Assembly: GCF_030380735.1 (NCBI RefSeq)
Contig: NZ_JAUDRZ010000011.1
Coordinates: 62,001 to 126,000, forward strand
Origin: Rhizobium sp. S152
GTDB taxonomy: Bacteria; Pseudomonadota; Alphaproteobacteria; Rhizobiales; Rhizobiaceae
DNA length: 64,000 nt
Reading direction: 5' to 3'
The position numbers were made by a program, and so were the translations under genes. This document shows positions 9,689 through 18,730 of this stretch, piece by piece. A model generated the notes under the pieces. The model did no database searches, was not told where the DNA came from, and saw nothing but the letters and a program-made list of their open reading frames with translations. How positions within the stretch are numbered: position 1 is the first letter of the stretch; each line of letters opens with the position of its first letter.

Positions 9689-10585
9689 TCATTCCGCGGC
9701 GGCAGCTTCCCGCGCCGGCGCGGACTTCTTCCGGAACATATCCTGCGCGGCCAACACCGCGCCACCCGTGACCAGAACGCAGGCGATGGCGATGCGCGGC
9801 GTCGCCTCTGCGAAGCCGAACAGCGTAAGGATCAGCGTCGACAGCAGCGGCGCGGCATAGCTGGCGGCACCGAGGATCTGGATATTGCCGTTCTTGACGC
9901 CGTAGTCCCAGGCATAGAAGGCGGCACCCACGGGAAACAGCCCGAGGCCGACGACGGCGACCCATTCCACCACGCCCTGCGGCCACACCGTCGTCTCGAG
10001 CGCCAGATGGCAGACGAGCGACAGAATGGAGGTTGCTAGGCAAAAGCCGGTGACGACATCGGTCGACACCGCATCGAAGCGCCGCGTCAACAGCGAGTAG
10101 CCAGACCATGTGAAGGCGCAGAGGAAAGCGGCGCCATAGCCGAGCGCATAGGCACCATCGAAATTGACGCCGTTGCGTCCGACGATCAGAAACGTCCCGC
10201 AAAGCCCCGCCAGCGCGCCGACAAGGTGATACCAGCGCAGCTTCTCGCCCGGCAGCAGCGCCGAGCCGACGACAATCAGCAACGGCCAGAGATAGGCGAT
10301 CAGCCCGGCCTCGACCGCCGGCGCGTTTCTAAGCGCCGTGAAGTAGAGAAAATGGTAGCCGAACAATCCGGCGATGCCGACAATCCAGACGCTGGCCGGC
10401 TGCTTCAACAGCGCCAGCCGCGAGGGCTTGAGAACAAGCACGAGAATGCCGGGCAGGCTGGCGATGGCAAAGCAGATGGCCGACAGCTGGAACGGCGGCA
10501 TCTTGCCCGAGGCGGCGGTCAACAGCGCCAGGAACGACCACATCAGGATGGCCGAAAAGCCGATCAACGTTGCCCGCAGCTTCAC
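9689..10585 (-). CDS. DMT-superfamily EamA transporter
   Basis: The 298-residue inner-membrane protein has about ten hydrophobic spans in two EamA repeats. Typical blocks are A-I-L-M-W-S-F-L-A near the N-terminus and A-L-R-N-A-P-A-V-E-A at the end of the first repeat. The sequence resembles the aromatic-amino-acid exporter branch (YddG-like), but the substrate cannot be deduced from sequence alone. No obvious operon partner: it converges on the cupin gene and sits 30 bp downstream of the DUF3108 gene. Confidence 0.87.
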   Translation of the reverse strand: MKLRATLIGFSAILMWSFLALLTAASGKMPPFQLSAICFAIASLPGILVLVLKPSRLALLKQPASVWIVGIAGLFGYHFLYFTALRNAPAVEAGLIAYLWPLLIVVGSALLPGEKLRWYHLVGALAGLCGTFLIVGRNGVNFDGAYALGYGAAFLCAFTWSGYSLLTRRFDAVSTDVVTGFCLATSILSLVCHLALETTVWPQGVVEWVAVVGLGLFPVGAAFYAWDYGVKNGNIQILGAASYAAPLLSTLILTLFGFAEATPRIAIACVLVTGGAVLAAQDMFRKKSAPAREAAAAE

Positions 10586-10615
10586 ATGTCCCCCTTCGCG
10601 GAGGCATGCGCTCCG

Positions 10616-11392
10616 TCAGCTTGCGCCGTACTTGACGGCGGTAATCGTCACCGGCCCGTATTGCGTGGGAATACGGACGTAGACAGGAGCATATACATTC
10701 GCCGCATCCGCCTTGGCAAACCAGATTTCCATGCGGTTGCTCTTGCTGAGATAGACGATGTCGCTGCGGCCCTTCTTGTAGCCGGATTTCGGCACGAAGC
10801 GGACGTTGCAGACGAGCGCCTTGCCGTTGAAGCCATTCGTCGAGAACTCCTGCGAGCCCTTACCCGACAGCACCAGATCCATGCGCATCTCGCCGTCGAA
10901 GATTGGCAGGCGCTGCCTGCAGGGATCGGCATCCGCGGGGAAGATCATCCCCGAGATCGGGTCGAGCACCGAACGCAGATCGCCGGCCGGCACGTCCACC
11001 CAGTTCTTCGGCAACCGTCGCGGCGGCTTCACCGTCGTCGACGTGATGTTGCCGTTGCTGTAGCGGACGTCATAGGTCCGCGCCCGCTTGCCGCTCTTGT
11101 AATAGAGGAAATAGCGCGTCGCCTGCAGCCGGTCGCCGCGCACGATGCCGTCGACGCTGGTCTTGGCCGAGATATCGGTCACGAGATCGGCAAGCCCGGC
11201 CGAGCTGATATCGCCGGAAACGCGGTAGCTCTTGTCGTCCTCGATCCGCGTCAGAAAGGCGGCGCGGGCAATCGTGATGATCCCGAGCGATACCTTGTAC
11301 TCGGTGCGGTGCGTGACCTCGCTCGCCGTCGCCGGTAGGGCCATCAGCGCGGCAAGGGTCGAGATGAAGATTCGTTTGCTCCTATGAGCCAT
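10616..11392 (-). CDS. DUF3108 exported protein
   Basis: The 258-residue protein has a signal peptide (basic N-terminus, hydrophobic 8-20, cleavage probably near A-T-A-S). The mature part is beta-rich with [12 protein letters not shown], a central [12 protein letters not shown] block and the [11 protein letters not shown]-terminus, which fits DUF3108. Two cysteines (P-C-R-Q-R and L-V-C-N-V) could form a periplasmic disulfide. The function is unknown, probably envelope-related. It is divergent from rpmB with a shared 238-bp upstream region. Confidence 0.85.
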   Translation of the reverse strand: MAHRSKRIFISTLAALMALPATASEVTHRTEYKVSLGIITIARAAFLTRIEDDKSYRVSGDISSAGLADLVTDISAKTSVDGIVRGDRLQATRYFLYYKSGKRARTYDVRYSNGNITSTTVKPPRRLPKNWVDVPAGDLRSVLDPISGMIFPADADPCRQRLPIFDGEMRMDLVLSGKGSQEFSTNGFNGKALVCNVRFVPKSGYKKGRSDIVYLSKSNRMEIWFAKADAANVYAPVYVRIPTQYGPVTITAVKYGAS

Positions 11393-11508
11393 GAAATCCG
11401 CCTTGTTGGTCGCGCTGGTAAAGCGGCGAAGTAAGGTCTATACGCCTGTTGTCGCGTCAAGAAAACACGAGCTTTTTGACGGAATTGCGGGAAACGCCAA
11501 GGTTTGGC

Positions 11509-11537
11509 TTGACGCGCGCGGCCTGTCTGATTATAGA
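11509..11537 (+). promoter_or_regulatory. Sigma-70-type promoter of rpmB
   Basis: TTGACG (11509-11514) and TATAGA (11532-11537) are separated by exactly 17 bp, giving an expected start near 11544, about 87 nt before the rpmB ATG. This is the best housekeeping promoter I saw in the window. Strong constitutive expression would suit a ribosomal protein gene. Confidence 0.72.
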
Positions 11538-11630
11538 ACCGCAACTTTCCAATCATGGCCTGATGGATTGCAAGCTCGACTTTGCGCGGGTCGGCAATCA
11601 ATGGCCGAGAAAAACAAGAATAGGTGTTCC

Positions 11631-11930
11631 ATGTCCCGCATGTGCGAATTGACCGGCAAGGCAGTCCTCGTTGGCAACAATGTCAGCCATGCCAACAACA
11701 AGACCAAGCGCCGGTTCCTCCCGAACCTGTGCCAGGTTACGCTGATCTCCGACGCCCTCGGCCAGCGTTACCGTCTTCGCGTTTCGGCTGCTGCTCTCCG
11801 TTCCGTTGAGCATCGTGGCGGCCTCGATGCCTTCCTCATCAAGGCAAGCGAAAACGACCTGTCGATGCGCGCTCGTCTGCTGCGCCGCCAGATCGTCAAG
11901 AAGACCGCTGAAGCTGCAGTCGCTGCATAA
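11631..11930 (+). CDS. rpmB: 50S ribosomal protein L28
   Basis: The 99-residue basic protein begins [10 protein letters not shown] and contains the L28 signatures [14 protein letters not shown] and F-L-P-N-L. The alphaproteobacterial C-terminal extension [10 protein letters not shown] follows. I chose ATG 11631; the frame is open further upstream, but that segment is leader and promoter. It has its own promoter (11509-11537) and terminator (11960-12000). Confidence 0.97.
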   Translation: MSRMCELTGKAVLVGNNVSHANNKTKRRFLPNLCQVTLISDALGQRYRLRVSAAALRSVEHRGGLDAFLIKASENDLSMRARLLRRQIVKKTAEAAVAA

Positions 11931-11959
11931 TCAGCGCTGATCTTTAGCTGTACGGCTTC

Positions 11960-12000
11960 AAAAGGCTTGCACGGATAATATCCGTTCAGGCCTTTTGCTT
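11960..12000 (+). terminator. Rho-independent terminator of rpmB
   Basis: A long hairpin. AAAAGGCTTG (11960-11969) pairs with CAGGCCTTTT (11987-11996) including one G-T wobble. ACGGAT (11971-11976) pairs with ATCCGT (11980-11985) around an AAT loop, with one internal mismatch. The 3' arm ends in a T-run. It lies only about 45 nt before the next start codon. Confidence 0.85.
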
Positions 12001-12019
12001 TGCTGTGTGTTCCCTCCAA

Positions 12020-12049
12020 CTGGTGGCATACCCCAGGATAAAAAAATGC
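12020..12049 (+). promoter_or_regulatory. Candidate preQ1-I-like riboswitch in the transporter leader
   Basis: The leader directly upstream of the queuosine-precursor transporter can form an H-type pseudoknot. P1 pairs CTGG (12020-12023) with CCAG (12033-12036). An A-rich tail of seven adenines follows (12040-12046). P2 pairs loop GCAT (12026-12029) with ATGC (12046-12049), which includes the start codon. The plan (short P1, C-rich 3' loop, ATAAAAAA tail, P2 masking initiation) is that of preQ1-I aptamers. The loop is about 3 nt shorter than in the thermophile aptamer I remember. The AGGA Shine-Dalgarno (12035-12038) overlaps P1. Confidence 0.6.
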
Positions 12050-12681
12050 TTCAGAGCCGCTATACCCTTATCTACGTTGCCCTGATGACGCTGGTCGTCG
12101 TCTCGTCCAACTTCCTCGTTCAGTTCCCATTGAACGTCACCGTCGCTGGCGTCAATCTGGCCGATCTCCTGACCTGGGGTGCCTTCACCTATCCGGTCGC
12201 CTTCCTGATCACCGATCTCACCAACCGCCAGTTCGGGCCGCAAGCGGCGCGCAAGGTGGTGTTCGCTGGCTTCCTCGTCGGCGTGGCACTTTCCTTCTTC
12301 ACGTCGGTTCCGCGCATCGCGATCGCCTCCGGCACGGCCTATCTCGCCGGCCAGCTGCTCGATATCGCGCTGTTCAACCGCCTGCGCCGCCAGGCCTGGT
12401 GGCGTGCGCCGCTGGTGGGTTCGTTGCTCGGCTCGATGCTGGACACGGTGATTTTCTTCTCGCTGTCCTTCGCCGCCTTCTTCGTCTTCCTCGGCCCGAA
12501 CGATCCGTTCGCGCTGGCAGCCTCGCCCGTTCTCGGCGTCCTTGCCGCCGAAGCACCGCGCTGGATCTCCTGGGCGATCGGCGATTTCTGGGTGAAGCTT
12601 TTTGTCGGCCTCGTCATGCTGTTGCCTTACGGCGCGCTGATGAGCGTCCTGCGCCCCATGCAGGCTGCCCGCGCCAGCTAA
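12046..12681 (+). CDS. Queuosine precursor transporter (YhhQ/VUT family)
   Basis: The 211-residue inner-membrane protein with about six spans matches the COG1738/DUF165 vitamin-uptake-like family. Hallmarks are V-V-S-S-N-F-L-V-Q-F, F-T-Y-P-V-A-F-L-I-T-D-L-T-N-R with the conserved D and N, and the late blocks R-A-P-L-V-G-S and S-M-L-D-T. YhhQ homologues import preQ0/preQ1 for tRNA queuosine synthesis. ATG 12046 is supported by AGGA 7 nt upstream and by the homologous N-terminus; an upstream ATG at 11995 would place the leader inside the coding region. The leader carries a preQ1-like pseudoknot. Confidence 0.88.
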   Translation: MLQSRYTLIYVALMTLVVVSSNFLVQFPLNVTVAGVNLADLLTWGAFTYPVAFLITDLTNRQFGPQAARKVVFAGFLVGVALSFFTSVPRIAIASGTAYLAGQLLDIALFNRLRRQAWWRAPLVGSLLGSMLDTVIFFSLSFAAFFVFLGPNDPFALAASPVLGVLAAEAPRWISWAIGDFWVKLFVGLVMLLPYGALMSVLRPMQAARAS

Positions 12682-12701
12682 ATCCATGGCAACGGCATCC
12701 C

Positions 12702-13436
12702 TCACGGGGTGCCGTTCTTCTCCCGGATGATCCCGACCAGCGCCTTGCCGTCGGTGAAATAGGGATCGCCGCCGCCGTTCCGTCCGGTCTTGGTGGCGCC
12801 TACGCCGGCGATCTCATATGTCGACGACAACTGACCCGCTTTCATCAGGTCACCGATCGTCAGGTTCCGCTCCGCATCGACATCCGGCCCGATATGATGG
12901 GTGATCTGCCCGGTATCGTGGCTGAAGCCCACCCCGCGATCGAAGCTCGCCGAGCCCAGCCAGATCGGCCGGCCATCCTCCGCCACCTCCTTTGTCATCC
13001 AGAAGCGGACATGATTGCGCTCATCGGCGCTCTTGCCGACCGCGAGCTCGAAGGCCAGATCCTGCTTACGTCCCTCGAACTTGAGCGGACTCACCGGCGC
13101 ATCGAGATCGGGACGGTCGAGCACGACGCTGAGGCCGATTTCCGCCGACGTCCTGAGCGTGATCTTGTCGGCCGGGTCCCAGCCGGCGGCGGAAAAGGCG
13201 CGGATGACCTCTTCCTTCGTCCCAACCAACCCGACATTGATCGGATCGCCGGGAATATCCTGATCCGTCGTCGTCACCATCGGCCCGAATTCCGCGATGC
13301 GGCCTTCGTCGCGCAGGATCCACATCTCGGGCACCAGGAAGTAGGCAAGCAGCAGATAGGCCGACATCAGCACGAGAAGCCCGCTGGCAGCCATGCGCGT
13401 TCTGGTTCGTCGTCGCGTTTCACTTTGGCTCGTCAT
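12702..13436 (-). CDS. LssY C-terminal domain-like membrane-anchored protein
   Basis: The protein has 244 residues with one N-terminal span (about 15-35). The following domain contains D-P-I-N-V-G-L-V-G-T, A-A-G-W-x-P-A-D, the F-W-x-x-K block and F-D-R-G-V-G-F-S, which I recognise as the LssY C-terminal (LssY_C) domain. In other proteins this domain is often fused to PAP2 phosphatases; here it stands alone. The function is unknown. I chose ATG 13436 over the longer frame to 13496 because the span then sits at a normal distance. It follows the phytase-like gene by 60 bp on the same strand. Confidence 0.72.
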   Translation of the reverse strand: MTSQSETRRRTRTRMAASGLLVLMSAYLLLAYFLVPEMWILRDEGRIAEFGPMVTTTDQDIPGDPINVGLVGTKEEVIRAFSAAGWDPADKITLRTSAEIGLSVVLDRPDLDAPVSPLKFEGRKQDLAFELAVGKSADERNHVRFWMTKEVAEDGRPIWLGSASFDRGVGFSHDTGQITHHIGPDVDAERNLTIGDLMKAGQLSSTYEIAGVGATKTGRNGGGDPYFTDGKALVGIIREKNGTP

Positions 13437-13496
13437 CCCCACTCCCCCGGTCCGCAGTCTACAACAAGACGCCGGGACGGGCGAGATATGAGCCAC

Positions 13497-14504
13497 CTAC
13501 TCGACCAGCTTGAATTCCAGCATGAGATTACGCTGCAGGATCGAATGATTGTCGTCGGATACGATGATCACATGTGTGCTGCCATCAGCCGCCCTGAAGA
13601 CATCCAGGCCTTCCATATTGTCGATCTGGTAGCCGAAGTCGCTCTGCAGCAGGATCTCGCCATCCATGACCGCGCCCGGCCTGATGTCGGCCGATCTGAT
13701 CCGGCGGATCCGCATGCCGATCCCCTCGGCGAGGTTGAAGCGGCGCTCGAGAAGCAGAAGATCGCCATCGGGCAGGAAGGCGCCGTCCGTGGCGTCGAAG
13801 TCGCCATAGTGGGCCAGCGCCAGCTTCCCCTTAAGGGGCCCGTCGAGAATGGCCGCATAGGCATTGCCCGCGTCGTCGAGGCTGCGTTCCGCGACGATCA
13901 GCGTGCCGCCCTTGAGCGGGCTGTCTTCGGGCGAAACCGCCACGGTCTCGAAACCGCGGTTCGAGCGAAGTTCCTTGCGTGGAAACGGAATGGGATAATT
14001 GCCGGTTACGGCGGAGGCCGCAAAGCCGGGATCGGGATAGACGTCGACCCTGTGGTTCTGCTCGAAGGACACCAGCACCCGGTCGCCATGCAGCGCCAGC
14101 CCCTCGGCATCCATCCGCCCCTTGCCCTCGAAGCTCCGGCCCTCGGCGTTTTTCATCGAGGTGATGACGACATCGGCCAGCCCCGAAAGACGTCCCGCGT
14201 CATCGCGCTCGATGCGCCCGGTCATCCAGTGTCCGGTATCCAGCACGCCGACGAAACTCGTCTGGTCCGAACGAAAACGGATAGACGACAGCGAACCGAA
14301 CAGCCGGTTGCCCGAAGTCATTTCCAGCCCGCCGAGAAATTCGAACGGCCCGAACCTTGTCTGGTCCGAGCCGATCTTGAAGCGTGAGATCGGATTGCTT
14401 TTGACCGCGGCGCCATCCTCGGCGGCAATCACTGATGACGCCGCGAGCCCGAGCGTCAGAAGCGCACCGGCAAACCAGGACCGCGCGAGCCCGACAGCCT
14501 TCAT
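13497..14504 (-). CDS. Esterase-like activity of phytase family protein
   Basis: The 335-residue exported protein has a signal peptide at 1-28 (A-S-S-V-I-A-A) and a beta-propeller-like body. It contains F-L-G-G-L-E-M, D-A-E-G-L-A-L, N-R-G-F-E-T-V-A-V and D-N-M-E-G-L-D-V, the acidic E-G/E-T repeats of the phytase-like family. The substrate is unknown; the family name does not prove phosphatase activity. It lies directly downstream of cobT (6-bp gap) and may be co-transcribed with cobS-cobT. Confidence 0.82.
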   Translation of the reverse strand: MKAVGLARSWFAGALLTLGLAASSVIAAEDGAAVKSNPISRFKIGSDQTRFGPFEFLGGLEMTSGNRLFGSLSSIRFRSDQTSFVGVLDTGHWMTGRIERDDAGRLSGLADVVITSMKNAEGRSFEGKGRMDAEGLALHGDRVLVSFEQNHRVDVYPDPGFAASAVTGNYPIPFPRKELRSNRGFETVAVSPEDSPLKGGTLIVAERSLDDAGNAYAAILDGPLKGKLALAHYGDFDATDGAFLPDGDLLLLERRFNLAEGIGMRIRRIRSADIRPGAVMDGEILLQSDFGYQIDNMEGLDVFRAADGSTHVIIVSDDNHSILQRNLMLEFKLVE

Positions 14505-14510
14505 ATGGCG

Positions 14511-16412
14511 TCAGCCTGCACGGCGGGCGCGTCCGCCGCGCGGTTGCGCCGCCTGGTCCTCGAAGAGCGAGGCCAGCTGTTCGGTCATGGCGCCCGCCAG
14601 TTCATCCGCATCGACGATGGTGACGGCGCGGCGATAGTAGCGCGTGACGTCATGGCCGATGCCGATGGCGAGCAGTTCGACCGGAGAGCGGGTCTCGATG
14701 CGCTCGATGACCGCGCGCAGATGGCGCTCCAGATAGTTGCCCGGATTGACCGACAGCGTCGAATCGTCGACAGGCGCGCCGTCGGAAATCATCATCAGGA
14801 TTTTGCGCTGCTCGCGCCGCGCGATCAGGCGGTTATGCGCCCACATCAGCGCTTCGCCGTCGATGTTTTCCTTGAGCAGGCCTTCGCGCATCATCAGGCC
14901 GAGATTGGTGCGCGAGCGGCGCCATGGGGCGTCGGCGGACTTGTAGATGATGTGGCGCAGGTCGTTGAGGCGGCCCGGCGTCTGTGGCTTGCCATTGGCA
15001 AGCCACTGTTCGCGCGCCTGCCCGCCCTTCCAGGCCTTGGTGGTGAAGCCCAAGATCTCGACCTTGACGCCGCAGCGCTCCAGCGTGCGGGCGAGAATGT
15101 CGGCGCAGGTGGCGGCAACGGTGATCGGCCGGCCGCGCATGGAGCCGGAATTGTCGATCAAAAGCGTCACGACCGTGTCGCGAAACTGCGTGTCGCGTTC
15201 CTTCTTGAAGGAGAGCGCCTGGGTGGGGTCGATGATCAGGCGCGTCAGGCGGGCAGGATCGAGATAGCCCTCTTCCAGGTCGAAGTCCCAGGAGCGGTTC
15301 TGTTGCGCCATCAGGCGGCGCTGCAGGCGGTTGGCGAGACGTCCGACGGCCCCCTGGAGATGGGCGAGCTGCTTGTCGAGGAAGGCGCGCAGGCGCTCCA
15401 GCTCGGCGGCGTCGCACAATTCCTCGGCGGTGATCGTCTCGTCGAACTCCTCGGTGAAGACGTGGTAGTCGACCTTCTCGTTGAAATCGTCGAAGGGCGT
15501 GTTGGGACGGCGGGTTTCGCCCGGCGTCTCGCTGTCGTCCTCGCCCTCTTCCTGCATGTCGTCGTCGGAGATCTCGGCGCCTTCGGTCTCGCCGTCCTCC
15601 ATCTGCTCGTCGGCGACTTCGCTGTCCTCGACGGGCGCGGCATCCGAACCGGCATCGTCTTCGACATCGTCGTCGTTCTGGTCTTCGCCGCTCGGCTTGT
15701 CTTCCTCGTCCTGCTGGTCGTCGGAATCAGGATCGCTGTCGTCGTCACCATACTCCTCGGCCATTTCCATGGCTGTGAGCATGTTGCGGATGACCTTGGA
15801 GAAGGCCTGCTGGTCGTTGATGACGCCGGTCAGGTTCTCGAGATCCTTGCCGGCCTTGTCCTCGATGAAGGAGCGCCAGAGATCGAGCACCTTGCCGGCG
15901 GATTCCGGCGGCTTCTCGCCCGTAAGCTTCTCGCGCACCATCATGGCGACGGCTTCGCCGACGGGCGCGTCTTCCTGGCGTTCGATGCCGGAGAAATTGG
16001 CCTTGGCGTATTTTTCCGAAGTCATCGAGCGCAGGTTCGAGGCGACGCCTTCCATGCGCAGCGCGCCGATCGATTCCACGCGCGCCTGCTCGACGGCATC
16101 GAAGATCGCGCGAGCGTCGGAGCCCTGCGGCGCCATCGTCGAATGCACCTTCTCGTCATGGCAGGCGAGACGCAGCGCCATCGAATCGCCGAGACCGCGG
16201 GTGACCGCAAGCTCATGCATCGTCGGGCGCTTGGAGAGTTCCGGCAGGCGGATGCGCTCGGCGGTCATGCCCGGCCGCTCGTTGGCGAAAGTCACCTCGA
16301 CCTCGCCGTCGCCGGCGATGGCGCGGACGCTGCCGGTTATCGCCCGACGCAGCGGCTCCACGTCGACGGGCGAACCGGGCTTTGCTTTCGAATTGTCACC
16401 ACGCGCTGCCAT
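14511..16412 (-). CDS. cobT: Cobaltochelatase subunit CobT
   Basis: CobT is the VWA-domain subunit of the ATP-dependent CobN-CobS-CobT chelatase that inserts cobalt into hydrogenobyrinate diamide in aerobic cobalamin synthesis. The 633-residue protein has an N-terminal conserved region (1-200) and a strongly acidic linker of Asp, Glu, Gln and Ser (about 215-305). A C-terminal VWA domain carries the MIDAS motif D-N-S-G-S-M. It is 12 bp downstream of cobS. cobN is not in the window. Confidence 0.96.
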   Translation of the reverse strand: MAARGDNSKAKPGSPVDVEPLRRAITGSVRAIAGDGEVEVTFANERPGMTAERIRLPELSKRPTMHELAVTRGLGDSMALRLACHDEKVHSTMAPQGSDARAIFDAVEQARVESIGALRMEGVASNLRSMTSEKYAKANFSGIERQEDAPVGEAVAMMVREKLTGEKPPESAGKVLDLWRSFIEDKAGKDLENLTGVINDQQAFSKVIRNMLTAMEMAEEYGDDDSDPDSDDQQDEEDKPSGEDQNDDDVEDDAGSDAAPVEDSEVADEQMEDGETEGAEISDDDMQEEGEDDSETPGETRRPNTPFDDFNEKVDYHVFTEEFDETITAEELCDAAELERLRAFLDKQLAHLQGAVGRLANRLQRRLMAQQNRSWDFDLEEGYLDPARLTRLIIDPTQALSFKKERDTQFRDTVVTLLIDNSGSMRGRPITVAATCADILARTLERCGVKVEILGFTTKAWKGGQAREQWLANGKPQTPGRLNDLRHIIYKSADAPWRRSRTNLGLMMREGLLKENIDGEALMWAHNRLIARREQRKILMMISDGAPVDDSTLSVNPGNYLERHLRAVIERIETRSPVELLAIGIGHDVTRYYRRAVTIVDADELAGAMTEQLASLFEDQAAQPRGGRARRAG

Positions 16413-16424
16413 GATCCGTTAGCC

Positions 16425-17417
16425 TCAGGCCTCCAGGACGATGTTGGCGGCGCTTTCCTTCAGCTCGACGCCGAAGGCGCGCTGATAGTGCTCTGCAACC
16501 AGTGGACGCTCCAGCTCGTCGCACTTGTTGAGGAAGGTGACGCGGAAGGCGAAGGCGAGATCACCGAAGATCTCGGCGTTCTCGGCCCAGGTGATGACGG
16601 TACGCGGGCTCATGACGGTCGAGAGGTCGCCGTTCATGAACGAGGCGCGGGTGAGATCGGCGACGCGGACCATCTTGGAGACGGTGTCGCGGCCGTTCTT
16701 GTCCTTGCCGAAGCTCTTCACCTTGGCGGCGACGATATTCACTTCGTGCTCGTGCGGCAGGTAGTTCAGCGTCGAGATGATCGACCAGCGGTCCATCTGC
16801 GCCTGGTTGATCTGCTGGGTACCGTGATAGAGGCCCGTCGTGTCGCCGAGGCCGATCGTGTTGGCGGTGGCAAACAGGCGGAAAGCCGGGTGCGGGCGGA
16901 TGACGCGGCTCTGGTCGAGCAGCGTCAGGCGGCCGGAGGATTCCAGCACGCGCTGGATGACGAACATCACGTCAGGGCGGCCGGCGTCATATTCGTCGAA
17001 GACGAGCGCGACATTGTGTTGGTAGGCCCAGGGCAGAATGCCGTCCTTGAATTCGGTGACCTGCAGGCCGTCCTTGACGACGATGGCGTCCTTGCCGACG
17101 AGGTCGATACGGCTGACATGGCTGTCGAGGTTGATACGCACGCAGGGCCAGTTGAGGCGCGCGGCGACCTGCTCGATGTGCGAGGACTTGCCGGTACCGT
17201 GGTAGCCGGAGATCATCACGCGTCGGTTATGAGCGAAGCCGGCGATGATGGCGAGCGTGGTTTCGCGATCGAAGAGATAGTCGGGATCGAGATCCGGAAC
17301 ATAGGCGCTGCCCTGGCTATAGGCCGGAACGCGGATGTCGGAATCGATGCCGAAGACCTCCCTGACGGAAACGGTGGTGTCCGGAAGTTCCGAGATATCA
17401 AGGTCAATCTTGCTCAT
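16425..17417 (-). CDS. cobS: Cobaltochelatase subunit CobS
   Basis: The AAA+ (MoxR-like) ATPase subunit of aerobic cobaltochelatase, forming a ring complex with CobT. It has Walker [10 protein letters not shown], Walker [11 protein letters not shown], and the family block [11 protein letters not shown]. Two adjacent ATGs (17420, 17417) follow GGAG. Spacing favours the second, giving 330 residues (S-K-I-D-L-D-I-S). Confidence 0.96.
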   Translation of the reverse strand: MSKIDLDISELPDTTVSVREVFGIDSDIRVPAYSQGSAYVPDLDPDYLFDRETTLAIIAGFAHNRRVMISGYHGTGKSSHIEQVAARLNWPCVRINLDSHVSRIDLVGKDAIVVKDGLQVTEFKDGILPWAYQHNVALVFDEYDAGRPDVMFVIQRVLESSGRLTLLDQSRVIRPHPAFRLFATANTIGLGDTTGLYHGTQQINQAQMDRWSIISTLNYLPHEHEVNIVAAKVKSFGKDKNGRDTVSKMVRVADLTRASFMNGDLSTVMSPRTVITWAENAEIFGDLAFAFRVTFLNKCDELERPLVAEHYQRAFGVELKESAANIVLEA

Positions 17418-17725
17418 CATGTCTCCAAGGCGGGTGGCCGACACCCTGCCATACTGTCTCAGCTCGTTTCGCGATCATGGCGTCGCGGTACCCCACGCGC
17501 TCATGTCTGAACGTCGGCGATGCTTCTCCGGGACTGAAACGAAACCTCGGACACGACATGATGATCGCCTGCGAGCATTCTTGAACATAGTCCCGGACAA
17601 GAAACGCCGCGTCCGGAAGTGGCCGAGGCGCCTGTGGGACAAACGCAGAAACAGGTGCCGCGGTTGCCTGCGGCCTCAGCCGATTTGGACCATACCCGAT
17701 TGAAGACCAAGAGCAAGGACGGGAA
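17418..17725. other. Intergenic region between cobS and the J-domain gene
   Basis: About 308 bp upstream of cobS and downstream of the J-domain gene (both leftward). It should hold the cobS promoter. I found no conserved B12-box-like sequence, no T-rich terminator hairpin and no credible reading frame of its own. Confidence 0.5.
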
Positions 17726-18340
17726 TTAACAAAAACCGTTCTGCTTCAACAATTGATAGGCCTGGATCACCGCGCGGAAACGCTCCTCGGATCCGCGGTC
17801 GCCGCCATTGGCGTCGGGATGGTGCTTCTTCACCAGTTCCTTGTAGCGGCTCTTGATCTCCGACGAGGTGGCGTTGGCCGCCAGATTCATGGTGTCGAAG
17901 GCCTTGGCCTCCAAGCTCTTCAACTTGCGCTGCTCGGGAAAGCGCGGACCGCTGCTCTTGTTTTCCTTGACGAAGCCGAAGGGATCGCGAACACGCGTAT
18001 AGGCGCCGGAGCGCACCTCGGAATGGATCGGGCTATCCTTGGCCGACTTGTTGACCCCAACGGTCCAGGTCGGGCGATGACCGGTGATCGCTTCCTTCTG
18101 GTAGCGTGCGATCTCGCTATCCGAGAGGCCGGAGAAGTAGTTGTAGCCCTTGTTGTATTCTTTGACGTGCTCGAAGCAGAACAGAAAGAACTGCCCCTCG
18201 GCATTGCGCCCGACGGGAGCACGATGCACGCCTTTCTTGTCGCACCCGTCCCACTGACAGGTCGGGGGAGCCTGTTCGGGTTCCTGCTCGCGTTTGCGGC
18301 GGGTGCGGATGCGGTCGAAGTATTTGGAATCGAGTCTCAT
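17726..18340 (-). CDS. J-domain protein with N-terminal Cys/His cluster
   Basis: The 204-residue protein ends in a J-domain (about 148-204) with the H-P-D tripeptide at 174-176, which stimulates Hsp70/DnaK ATPase. The domain is C-terminal, unlike DnaJ. The N-terminal half contains C28, C33, C55 and H58 (C-x4-C-x21-C-x2-H), which could hold a zinc ion. No Gly/Phe region is present. It is divergent from bolA with a 101-bp gap, and cobS is the next gene downstream. It is probably a specialised co-chaperone; the client is unknown. Confidence 0.85.
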   Translation of the reverse strand: MRLDSKYFDRIRTRRKREQEPEQAPPTCQWDGCDKKGVHRAPVGRNAEGQFFLFCFEHVKEYNKGYNYFSGLSDSEIARYQKEAITGHRPTWTVGVNKSAKDSPIHSEVRSGAYTRVRDPFGFVKENKSSGPRFPEQRKLKSLEAKAFDTMNLAANATSSEIKSRYKELVKKHHPDANGGDRGSEERFRAVIQAYQLLKQNGFC

Positions 18341-18441
18341 GACGGCGCTAATTATGGTGTCCAGATCGGATCAGGACAAGAATTGACAAATGGGAATGTT
18401 GCTGGCTTGGTGGGAACCTTTTTCGCAAAGCAGCAAGAGCC

Positions 18442-18723
18442 ATGACCCTGCAGTCCGATATCGAAGAAAAGCTCGTCGCGGCGTTCGCGCCCGAACGCCT
18501 GTTCGTCATCAACGAGAGCCATCTCCACGCCGGCCACCACCCCGACATCACGGGCGCCGGCGAAACCCACATGCGGGTGCGCATCGTCTCCGAACGGTTT
18601 ACCGGTATGACGCGCCTTGCCCGCCACCGAGCGATCACCGAACTCCTCAGGCCGGAACTCGACGCCGGCCTGCATGCGCTCGCCGTCGAGCCCGCGGCTC
18701 CCGGCGAGGCCGTTCGCTGGTAA
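18442..18723 (+). CDS. bolA: BolA family protein
   Basis: The 93-residue protein has the BolA core: N-E-S-H-L-H-A-G-H near residue 24, E-T-H-M-R-V-R-I-V-S, F-x-G-M-T-R-L-A-R-H-R, and a C-terminal H-A-L-A-V-E-P segment. BolA proteins bind [2Fe-2S]-loaded monothiol glutaredoxins and act in iron-sulfur trafficking or gene regulation. The conserved His in the invariant R-H-R motif is present. Length and start (ATG 18442) are normal. Rhizobia may carry more than one BolA paralogue, so the symbol is family-level. Confidence 0.9.
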   Translation: MTLQSDIEEKLVAAFAPERLFVINESHLHAGHHPDITGAGETHMRVRIVSERFTGMTRLARHRAITELLRPELDAGLHALAVEPAAPGEAVRW

Positions 18724-18730
18724 GCCAGGT

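Noticed and set aside
11391-11630. N-terminally extended L28 from 11391
   Set aside because: The extension overlaps the promoter (11509-11537) and does not resemble L28; ATG 11631 matches the family start.
12399-14387. Long rightward frame through the LssY-like and phytase-like genes
   Set aside because: Composition reads as antisense of the leftward genes; no start signal or family features.
14505-17510. A 1001-residue open frame antisense to cobT and cobS
   Set aside because: High G+C third positions keep the antisense frame open; cobT and cobS on the other strand match known families with full motifs.
17418-17725. Cobalamin riboswitch upstream of cobS
   Set aside because: I found no B12-box-like sequence or matching stem arrangement in this gap.
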